Shown piece by piece: positions 54,801-64,000 of a stretch of 64,000 bases of DNA. The position numbers were made by a program, and so were the translations under genes. This DNA is from Mercurialis annua (taxonomy: Eukaryota; Streptophyta; Magnoliopsida; Malpighiales; Euphorbiaceae), in NCBI RefSeq assembly GCF_937616625.2, contig NC_065570.1, forward strand, positions 36,587,665-36,651,664, given 5' to 3'. Each line of letters opens with the position of its first letter. Position 1 is the first letter of the stretch. The notes below the pieces were generated by a model. It searched no databases. It saw nothing but the letters and a program-made list of their open reading frames with translations, and was not told the origin of the DNA.

Positions 54801-55014
54801 TGTGACGTCTCAAGTCAAGTGCGTATTACGATTACCTAAGCATGGTTAGGTATATTACGAAGAGTGTGCGTGAAAAGTGACGCTAGTTTAGTATGTCGCA
54901 TCTCAAGTCTCTTTAACGCGTCGTTGCGATTACCTAAGCATGGTTGGGTTATTTTACGCAATGTGTGCGTGAAAACTGTTGCTAGGTTAGTATGTCGCGT
55001 CACAAGTCTCTCTA
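48846..55014 (-). repeat. Reverse block, right arm of the inverted repeat and HOR D relative
   Basis: The junction reads AACCATCACGTGAAAGTGAC. The block proceeds as the reverse complement of 45.54 back to 43.6 kb, then as a partial HOR D copy (50640 to about 52260), then diverged monomers and a cluster of short units (52.75-52.95 kb). The last part (54.3-55.0 kb) is an inverted relative of HOR B. It ends in AGTCTCTCTAAACACGCC at about 55014, where orientation returns to forward. Confidence 0.9.
52756..52950 (-). repeat. Run of four short satellite units
   Basis: ATTACCATGCTTATGTCGCG begins at 52756, 52805, 52855 and 52903, giving spacings of 49, 50 and 48 bp. This is the longest uninterrupted run of the short unit I found, and it is the reverse-strand counterpart of the runs in HOR A near 4.5-4.67 kb. 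Small length differences come from CTCTTTAATG versus CTCTAATG. Confidence 0.9.
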
Positions 55015-56945
55015 AACACGCCATACTAATCTGCGTAATACAACCTAATCAAGATTAGGAAATCGGAACAACGTGATAAAGAGACTTATTGCGTAATATA
55101 ACCTAGCCATGCTTAGGTAATCGGAAAGACGCGTTAAAGAGAGTTGAGATGCGACATACTAATCTAGCGTCCCTTTTCACGCATACTTCGCGTAAAATAA
55201 CTTAACCATGCTTAGGTAATCGGAACGGCACGATAAAGACACTTGCAACGCGACATACTAATCTATTGTCAATTTTCACGCACACTTTGCGTAATATAAC
55301 CTAACCATGCTTTGGTAATCGGAACGACGTGTTACAGAGACTTGTAAAGCGACATAAGCATGGTAATCGAAACGATACATTAAAGAGACTTGAGACATGA
55401 CATACTAACCTAGCAACTGTTTTCACGCGCATATTGCGTAATATAACCTAACCATGCTTTTGTAATCAGAACGACGCGTTAAAGAGACTTGAGACGCGAC
55501 ATACTAATCTAGCGTCACTTTTCATGCACACTTTGCATAAAATAACCTAACCATGCATAGGTAATCGGAACGGCATGTTAATGACACTTGCAACCTGACA
55601 TACTAATCTATTGTCACTTTTCACGCACACTTTGCGTAATACAACCTAACCATGCTTTGGTAATCGGAACGACGTGTTAGAGAGACTTGTAAAGTGACAT
55701 AAGCATGGTAATCGAAACGATACGTTAAAGAGACTTGAGACGCGCCATACTAATCTAATAACCTAACCATGCTTAGGTAATCGGAACGGCACGTTAAAGA
55801 CACTTGCAACGCGACATACTAATATATTGTCACTTTTCACGCACACTTTGCGTAATATAACCAAACCAAGCTTTGGTAATCGGAACAACGTGTTATCTGA
55901 CTTGTAAAGCGACATAAGCATGGTAATCGAAACAATACATTAAAGAGACTTGAGACACGACATACTAACCTAGCAAGTGTTTTCACGCGCACATTGTGTA
56001 ATATAACCTAACCATGCTTTTGTAATCGGAACGACGCGTTAAAGAGACTTGAGACGCGACATACTAATCTAGCGTCACTTTTCATGCACACTTTACATAA
56101 AATAACGTAACCATGCATAGGTAATCCGAACGGCATGTTAATGACACTTGCAACCTGACATACTAATCTATTGTCACTTTTCACGCACACTTTGCGTAAT
56201 ACAACCTAACCATGCTTTGGTAATCGGAACGACGTGTTAGAGAGACTTGTAAAGTGACATAAGCATGGTATCGAAACGATACGTTAAAGAGACTTGAGAC
56301 GCGCCATACTAATCTAAAGTCACTTTTTAAGCACACTTTGCGTAATATAACTTAACCATGCTTAAGTAATCGTAATAACGCGTTAAGGATACTTGTTACG
56401 CGACATACTAATTTAGCGACTTAACGCGCACTTGGCATAATATAACATAACCATGCTTTGGAAATGGGAATGACGGGTTAAACAGACTTGAGACGTGACA
56501 TACAAATCTAGCGTCACTTTTCACGCACACTTCGCGTAGTATAAGCTAAACATGCTTAGATAATCAGAACACGCGTTAAAGGGACTTCAGACGCGACATA
56601 CAAACCTAGCGTCACTTTTCACACACACTTTGTGTAAAATAACCTAACCATGCATAGGTAATCGGAAGGACGCGTTAAAGAGACTTGAGATGCGACATAC
56701 TAATCTTTTTTCACTTTTCAAGCACACTTTGCGTAATATAACCTAACCATGCTTAGGTAATCAAAACGACGCATTAGAGACACTTGTGACGCGACATAAG
56801 CATGATAATCGAAACGACGCATTAAAGAGACTTGAAACGCGCAATACTAATCTAGCGTCACTTTTTACGCACGCTTTGCTTAATATAACCTAACCATGCT
56901 TAGGTAATCGGAACGACGCGTTAAAGACACTTGAGACGCGACATA
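55015..56945 (+). repeat. Forward block with a 560-bp tandem duplication
   Basis: Between two reverse blocks lies about 1.9 kb of forward monomers of HOR C type (compare 24.0-25.3 kb). It contains a 560-561-bp tandem duplication (about 55196-55756 and 55757-56316): CGGCATGTTAATGACACTTG is at 55571 and 56131. The right junction is GCGACATAGTCTCTTTCACG at about 56945. Confidence 0.88.
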
Positions 56946-59900
56946 GTCTCTTTCACGCGTCGTTCCGATTACCTAACCATGGTTAGGTTATATTACGCAA
57001 AGTGTGCATGAAAAGTGACGCTGGATTAGTATGTCCAGTCTCAAGTCTCTTTAACGCGTTGTTCCGATTACCTAAGTATGGTTAGGTTATATTACGCAAT
57101 GTGTGCGTAAAAAGTGACGCTTTTCGTCTCAAATCTCTTCAACGCATCGTTTTGATTACCATGCTTATCGCGCAATTCTTTCACGCGTCGTTCCGATTAC
57201 CTAAGCATAGTTAGGTTATATTACGCAAAATGTGCGTGAAATTGACGCTTAGTATGTCGCGTCTCAAGTCTCTCTAACGCGTCGTTCCGATTTCATAAGT
57301 TATATTACACAAAGCGTGCGTGAAAACTGACGCTAGATGAGTATGTCACGTCTCAAGTCTCTCAAACGCGTCGTTCTGATTACCTAAGCATAAGCATGGT
57401 TTGGTTATATCACGCAAAGTGTCCGTAAATAGATTAATATTGAATATCTCAAGACTCCTTAACGCATCGTTTCGATTACCATACATATGTCGCGTCACAA
57501 GTCTCTAAGTACCTAAGCATGTCGCGTCTCAAGTCCATTTAATGTGTCGTTCCAACTAGCTAAGCATGGTTAGGTTATATTACGCAAAGTATGCGTGAAA
57601 AATGACAATAGATTAGTATGTCGCGTCATAAGTCTATCTAACGCGTCGTTCTGATTACCTAAGCATGGTTAGGTTATATTATACAAAGTGTGCGTGAAAA
57701 GTGACGCTAGATTAGTATGTCGCATTTCAAGTCTCTTTAACGCGTCGTTCCGATTACCCAAGCATGGTAAGGTTATATTACGCGAGGTGTGCATGAAAAG
57801 TGACGCTAGATTAGTATGTCGTGTCTCAAGGCTACTTAACGCGTCGTTCCGGTTACCTAAGCATTGTTAGGTTATATTATGCATAGTTTGCGTGAAAAGT
57901 GACGCTAGATTAGTATGTCGAGTCTCAAGTCTCTTTAACGCGTCGTTTCGATTACCATGCTTATGTCTCGTCACAAGTCTGTCTAACGCGTCGTTTCGAT
58001 TACTTAAGTATGGTTAGGTTATAGTACGCAAAGTGTGTGTGAAAAGTAGCAATAGATTAGTATGTCGCATCTCAAGTCTCTTTAATGCGTCGTTCCGATT
58101 ACCTAAGCATGGTTAAGTTATATTACGCAAAGTGTGTGTGAAAAGTAACAATTGATTAGTATGTCGTGTCTCAAGTCTATTTAACGCGTCGTTCCGATTA
58201 TCTAAGCATAGTTAGGTTATACTCCCTCGGTCCCAATAGAGTTGTCCACTTTGCCGTTATCACACAGTTTAAGAAAAGCAATTATTGTTTATGGATTTTG
58301 TAAAATTTTCCTTACTTTTCTTGTCATATCCCTATTTAATATAGGGTCCACTTGCAATTTACTTTTAATTTATTCATTTGTAAGTTTTAAATAAGGGTAA
58401 TATAAAAAAAGTTGAGTGTAAAAGTTATTTCCTTTTGAAAGTGGACAAGAGTTTTGGAACAAAAATATTTCTCACAGTGGACAACTCTATTGGGAAGGAG
58501 GGAGTAGTACGTAAAGTGTGCGTGAAAAGTCACGCTGGATTAGTATGTCGCGTCTCAATTATCTTTATTGCGTTGTTCCGATTACCTAAGCATGGTTAGG
58601 TTATATTACGGAAAGCGTGAGTGAAAAGTGACGCTAGATTAGTATGTCGTGTCTCAAGTCTCTTTAACGCGTTGCATGGTTAGGTTATATTATGCAAAGT
58701 ATACGTGAAAAGTGACCCTAGATTGTATGTCGCGTCTAAAGTCTCTTTAACGCGTCGTTCCGAATACCTAAGCGTGGTTAGGTTATATTACACAAAGTGT
58801 GCGTAAAATGTGATGCAAGAATCGTATGACGTGTTTCAAGTCTCTTTAACGCGCCGTTTCCATTACCATGCTTATGTCAAGGCACAAGTCTTTCATACGC
58901 GTCGTTCCGATTACCTAAGCATGGTTAGGTTATATTACGCAAAGTGTGCGTGAAAATGACAATAAATTAGTAGGTCGTGTCTCAAGTCTATTTAACGCGT
59001 CGTTCTTATTACCTAAGCATGGTTAGGTTATATTACGCAAGGTGTGCGTGAAAAGTGACGCTAGATTTCGGGTCTCAAGGTTCTTTAATGCGTCGTTCCA
59101 ATTACCTAACCGTTAGGTTATATTATGCAAAGTTTGCGTGAAAAGTGACGTTAGATTAGTATGTTGAGTCTGAATTCTCTTTAACGCGTCATTTCGATTA
59201 CCATGCTTATGTCGCGTCAAAAGTCTCTCTAACACGTCGTTCCGATTACCTAAGCATGGTTAGTTTATAGTACGCAAAGTATGCGTGAAAAGGATCAATA
59301 GATTAGTATGTCGTGTCTCAAGTCTCTTTAACGCGTCGTTCCGATTACCTAAGCATGGTTAGGTTATATTACGCAAAATGTGCGTGAAAAGTGACGATAG
59401 ATTGGTATGTCGCGTCTCAAGCCTATTTAACGCGTCCTTCCGATTACCTAAGCATGCTTAGGTTATATTACGCAACGTGTGCGTGAAAAGTGACGCTAGA
59501 TTAGTATGTCGCGTCTCAATTCTCTTTACCGTGTTATTCCGATTACCTAAGCATGCTTACGCAAAGCGTGAGTGAAAAGTGACGCCAGATAAGTATGTCG
59601 CGTCTCAAGTCTGTTTAACGCTTCGTTCCGATTACCTAAGCATGGTTAGTTTATATTATGCAAAGCGTGCGTGAAAAGTGACGCTAGATAAGTATGTCGC
59701 GTCTCTAGTCTGTTTAACGCGTCGTTCCGATTACCTAAGCATGGTTAGGTTATATTATGCAAAGCGTGCGTAAAAAGTGACGCTGGATTAGTATGTCGCG
59801 TCAAGGTCTCTTTAACGCGTCGTTCCAAATACCTAAGCACGGTTTGGTTATATTACGCAAAGCGTGCGTGAAAAGTGACACTGGATTAGTATGTCGCGTC

Positions 59901-62900
59901 ACAAGTCTCTTTAACGCGTCGTTCCGATTGCCTATGCATTGTTAGGTTATATTACGCAAAGCGTGCGCGAAAAGTGACGCTGGATTAGTAGGTCGCGTCA
60001 CAAGTCTCTTTAACGCGTCGTTCCGATTACCTAAGCATTGTTAGGTTATATTACGCAAAGCGTGCGCGAAAAGTGACGCTAGATTAGTATCTCGCGTCTC
60101 AATTCTGTTTAACGCGCCGTTCCGATTACCTAAGCATGGTTAGGTTATATTACGGAAAGCGTGCGTTAAAAGTGACGCTACATTAGTATGTCGCATGTCA
60201 AGTTTCTTTAATGCGTCGTTCTGATTACCTACGCATGGTTAGGTTATATTATGCAAAGTATGCGTGAAAAGTGACACTAGATTAGTATGTCGCGTCTCAA
60301 GTCTCTTTTACCCGTAGTTTCGATTACCATGCTTATGTCGCGTCACAAGTCTCTCTAACGCGTCGTTCTGATTAACTAAGCATGATACGCAAAGTGTGCG
60401 TGAAAAGGATCAATTGATTAGTATGTCGTATCTCAAGTCTATTTAAAGCGTCGTTCCAATAACCTAAGCATGGTTAGGTTATTTATGCAAAGTGTGCGTG
60501 AAAAGTGACCCTAGATTAGTATGTCCAGTCTCAACTCTATTTAATGCGTCGTTCCAATTACCTACGCATGGTTAGGTTATATTACGCAAAGTGTGCGTGA
60601 AAAGTGACACTTGATTAGTATGTCGCGTCTAATGTCTCTTTAACGCATCGTTCCGATTACCTATGCGTGGTTAGGTTATATTACACAAAGTGTGCGTAAA
60701 AAGCGACGCTAGATTAGTATGGCACGTCTCAAGTCTGTTTAGCGCATCGTTTCAATTACCATGCTTATGTTGAGTCACAAGTCTTTCTAACGCGTCGTTC
60801 TGATTACCTGAGCATGGTTAGGGTATATTACGCAAAGTTGCATGAAAAATGACAATAGATTAGGATGTCCCGTCTCAAGTCTATTTAACGAATTGTTCCT
60901 ATTACCTAAGCATGGTTAGGTTATATTACGAAGGTGTTCGTAAACGTGACGCTAGTCTATTTAACGCGTAGTTCCGATTACCTAAGAATGGTTAGGCTAT
61001 ATTAGGCAAAGTGTGCGTGAAAAGTAACGCTAGATTAGTATGTCGCGTCTCAAGTCTCTTTAACGTGCTGTTCCGATTACCTAAGAATGGTTAGATTATA
61101 CTACACAAAGTGTGCGTAAAAAGTGACCCTAGATTAGTATGTTTCGTCACAAGTCTATTTAACGTGTCGTTTCGATTACAATACTTATGTCGCATCACAG
61201 GTCTCTCTAACGTGTCGTTTTGATTACCTAAGTATGGTTAGGTTATATTACGAAAAATGTGCGTGAAAAGTGATGTTAGATTAGTATGCCGCGTCTCACG
61301 TCTCTTTAACGCTTTGTTCCAGTTACCTAAGCATGGTTAGGTTATATTACACAAAGTGTGCATAAATAGTGACGCTAGATTAATATGGCGCGTCTCAAGA
61401 ACGCGTCGTATCGATTACCATGCATATTTCTCGTCAGAAGTCTCTCTAACGCGTCGTTCTAATTACCTAAGCATGGTTAGGTTATATTACGCAAAGTGTG
61501 CGTGAAAAATGACAATAGATTAGTATATCGCATCACAAGTCTCTAACGTGTCGTTCGATTAGTCTGCTTATGTCGCGTCACAAGTCTCTAACGTGTCGTT
61601 CGATTAGCAAAGCATGGTTAGGTCATAGTACGCAAAGTGTGCGTGAAAAGTAACAATAGATTAGTATGTTGGGTCACAAGTCTCTTTAACTCGTCGTTCC
61701 GATTACCTAGGCATGGTTATATTACGCAAAGTATGCGTGAAAACTGACGCAAGATTAGTATGTCGCGTCATAAGTGTTTTTAACGCATCGTTTCAATTAC
61801 CTAAGCATGGTTAGGTTATATTACGCAGAGTGTGAGTGAAAAATTACAATTTATTAGAATGTCGCGTCGCAAGTCTATTTATCGCGTCGTTACGATTAGC
61901 TAAGCATGGTTAGGTTATATTACGCAAAGTGTGTGGGAAAAGTGACGCTAGATTAGTATGTCGTGCAAGGCTCTTTTACGAGTTGTTCCAATTACCTAAG
62001 TATGGTTAGGTTAGGTTATGCAAAGTTTGAGTGAAAAGTGACGCTAGATTAGTATGTCACGTCTTAAGTCTCTTTAACGCATCGTTTCGATTACCATGCT
62101 TATCTCGCTTCACAAGTCTCTCTAACGGGTTGTTCCGATTACCAAAGCATGGTTAGGTTATGCTACACAAAGTGTGCGTGAAAAGTAATAATAGATTAGT
62201 ATGTCGTGGCTCAAGTCTCTTATTGCGTCGTTCCGATTACCTAAGCATGGTTAGGTTATATTACGCAAAGTGTGTGTGAAAAGTGACAATAGATTAGTAT
62301 GTGGCGTCTCAAGTCTATTTAATGCGTTGTTCCGATTACCTAGGCATGGTTAGTTTATATTACGCAAAGTGTGCGTGAAAACTGACGCTAGATTAGTATG
62401 TCGCATCTCAAGTGTCTTTAACTCGTCGTTCCAATTATCTAAGCATGGTTAGGTTATATTACGCAAAATGTGCGTGAAAAGTGACGCTAGATTAGTATGG
62501 CGCGTCTCAAGTCTCTTTAACGCGTCATTTCGATTACCATGCTTATGTTGCGTCACAAGTCTCTCTAACGCGTCGTTCCGATTTCCTACGCATGGTTAGG
62601 TTATATTACGTAAAGTACGCGTGAAAAGTAATGCTAGGATAGTATGTCGCGTCTGAAGTCTCTCTAATGCGTCGTTCCGATTAACTAACCATGGTTATGT
62701 TATATTATGCAAAGTGTGCGTTAAAAGTGACAATCGATTAGTATGTCGCATCTTAAGTCTCTTTACCGCGTCGTTCGGATTACCCAAGCATGGTTTGGTT
62801 ATAGTATTTCGCGTCACAAGTCTCTTTAACGCGTCGTTCCGATTAGCTAAGCATGGTTAGGTTATATTGCGCAAAGTGTGATTGAAAATTGACTTTAGAT

Positions 62901-64000
62901 TAGTATGTCGCGTCTCAAGTCTCTCTAACGCATCGTTCCGATTTCCTAACCATGGTTAAGTTATATTACGCAATGTGTGCGTAAAAAGCGACGCTAGATT
63001 AATACGGCGCGTCTCAAGTCTCATTAACGCGTCCTATCGATTACCATGCTTATGTCGCGTCCGAAGTCTCTCTAACGCGTCGTTCTGATTAACTAAGCAT
63101 GGTTAGGTTATAGTACACGAAGTGTGCGTGAAAAGTAACAATTGATTAGTATGTTGCATCACAAGTCTCTTTAACTCGTCGTTCCGATTACCTAGACATA
63201 GTTAGGTTATATTACGCAAAGTGTGCGTGAAAACTAACGCTAGATTAGTATGTCGTGTCTCAAGTGTCTTATTACGCAAAGTGTGTGTGAAAAGGGACAA
63301 TAGATTAGTATGTCGCTTTGCAAGTGTCTTTAACGTGCCGTTCCGATTACCTAAGCATGGTTAGGTTATTTTACGCGAAGTGTGCGTGAAAAGGGACGCT
63401 AGATTAGTATGTCGCATCTCAACTCTCTTTAACGCGCCGTTCCGATTACAAAAGCATGCTTAGGTTATATTACGCGATGTGCGCGTGAAAACACTTGCTA
63501 GGTTAGTATGTCGTGTCTCAAGTCTCTTTAATGTATCGTTTCGATTACCATGCTTATGTCGATTTACAAGGCTCTGTAAACGTCGTTCCGATTACCAAAG
63601 CTTGGTTAGGTTATATTACGCAAAGTGTGCGTGAAAAGTGACAATATATTAGTATGTCGCGTTGCAAGTGTCTCTAACGTGCCGTTCCGATTACCTAAGC
63701 ATGGTTAGGTTATTTTACGCGAAGTGTGCGTGAAAAGGGACGCTGGATTAGTATGTCGCATCTCAACTCTCTTTAACGCGTCGTTCCGATTACCTAAGCA
63801 TGGTTAGGTTATATTACGCAATAAGTCTCTTTATCACGCTGTTCTCATTTCCTAATCTTGATTAGGCTGTAATACGCAAAGTGTGCGTGAAAAGTGACGC
63901 TAGATTAGTATGGCGTGTTTCAAGTCGCTTTAACGCGTCGTTTCGATTACTGTTCTTATGTCGCGTTAGAAGTGTCTCTAACGCGTCGTTCTGATTACCT
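56946..64000 (-). repeat. Reverse block of diverged monomers, ending in HOR-like sequence
   Basis: About 7 kb of reverse monomers without regular higher-order periodicity. The part 57.1-57.5 kb is the most degenerate in the window, with truncated monomers. At 59.55-60.2 kb several adjacent monomers share AAAGCGTGCG and CGCTGGATTAG variants, a small local homogenisation. From about 63.27 kb the sequence resembles the D/A-related series at 52.0-52.28 kb (CCTAATCTTGATTAGG, GATTACTGTTCTTATGTCGC) and runs off the window. A 344-bp tandem repeat occurs at 63.32 and 63.66 kb. One MITE is at 58222-58504. No gene seen. Confidence 0.88.
58222..58504. mobile_element. Stowaway-type MITE, 283 bp, copy 2
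   Basis: Same family, length and plus-strand orientation as the element at 40369. The ends are CTCCCTCGGTCCCAATAGAG and TCTATTGGGAAGGAGGGAG, so the terminal repeats have a few mismatches and this copy looks older. TA flanks it on both sides (58220-58221 and 58505-58506). Removing it and one TA restores GGTTATAGTACGTAAAGTG, a normal reverse monomer variant. No coding capacity. Confidence 0.94.

Larger units (their letters stand above)
1..64000. repeat. 99-bp tandem satellite array filling the window
   Basis: The same roughly 99-bp unit recurs from end to end; for example the TTAGG box of one monomer near 2883 and the next near 2982 are 99 bp apart. Recognisable boxes, in forward order, are GGTAATCGGAACGACGCGTT, AAGAGACTTGAGACGCGAC, ATACTAATCTAGCGTCAC, TTTTCACGCACACTTTGCG and TAATATAACCTAACCATGC. 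One typical monomer has 43 G+C of 99 and nine CpG sites. The unit holds the palindrome AACGCGTT and the imperfect dyad CCTAA-CCATGC-TTAGG. Apart from two MITEs, one copia fragment and one 53-bp segment, I found no stretch over 50 bp that is not derived from this unit. No gene, tRNA or rRNA was recognised. I do not recognise the satellite as a named family. Confidence 0.97.

Noticed and set aside
1..64000. Possible CRISPR array because of regular repeats
   Set aside because: There are no unique spacers: the whole 99-bp unit is repeated and diverges evenly. The copia fragment and MITEs indicate a plant nuclear genome.
1..64000. CCTAACC motif as telomere-like repeat
   Set aside because: It occurs once per 99-bp monomer and is not arranged in tandem TTTAGGG-type 7-bp units.
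1..64000. CENP-B box
   Set aside because: The nearest match (TTCGATTACC) lacks the required downstream A and CGGG spacing, so no real box is present.

Overview
This window is essentially one thing: a 64 kb array of a tandem satellite with a 99-bp monomer. I see no convincing protein-coding or RNA gene. The host is most likely a flowering plant. Two 283-bp elements have the terminal inverted repeats and TA target-site duplications of plant Stowaway-type (Tc1/mariner) MITEs, and one short stretch is a decayed Ty1/copia integrase fragment. I cannot name the species or say whether the array is centromeric, pericentromeric or subtelomeric.

Monomer: about 99 bp and 43% G+C by count on a typical copy, with nine CpG sites. 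It carries an AACGCGTT palindrome (with an MluI site), an ACTAATCTAGCGTCAC box, a CACGCACACTTTGCG box and a dyad, CCTAA-CCATGC-TTAGG. A second unit of about 48-50 bp lacks about 51 bp and has the core of the dyad in reverse orientation. It is scattered through the array, sometimes in runs of two to four.

Layout: the array switches strand 11 times. Forward blocks are about 1-171, 1176-27537, 28542-33483, 34555-34732, 39637-48845 and 55015-56945. Reverse blocks are about 172-1175, 27538-28541, 33484-34554, 34931-39636, 48846-55014 and 56946-64000. The large forward block (1.4-25.5 kb) is organised into three successive higher-order repeat (HOR) families: A (four copies, 2.9-3.2 kb), B (three copies, about 1.79 kb) and C (two copies, 2.65 and 3.02 kb). 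A reverse-oriented family D (about 1.9-2.2 kb, two copies plus a partial third) lies at 35-38.8 kb and 50.6-52.3 kb. The remainder is older, more diverged monomeric array with small local duplications.

Notable events: (1) 1-1412 is repeated almost exactly at 27367-28778, at a constant offset of 27,366 bp, and flanks the A-B-C HOR region. (2) The block at 33.5-36.8 kb is a direct copy of 49.2-52.2 kb, interrupted by a roughly 180-bp microinversion bounded by AACGCGTT, with a copia fragment filling the other breakpoint. (3) Two Stowaway MITEs sit in the same TA dinucleotide of the monomer, in opposite orientations relative to it. (4) A 53-bp foreign segment is present in only one of four HOR A copies. 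(5) A large inverted repeat has arms meeting around 45.5 kb and 48.8 kb.

All open reading frames of 60-136 codons here are satellite read-through. The monomer length is 33 codons, so the same 33-residue pattern recurs wherever the per-monomer stop codon has mutated. I do not annotate them as genes.
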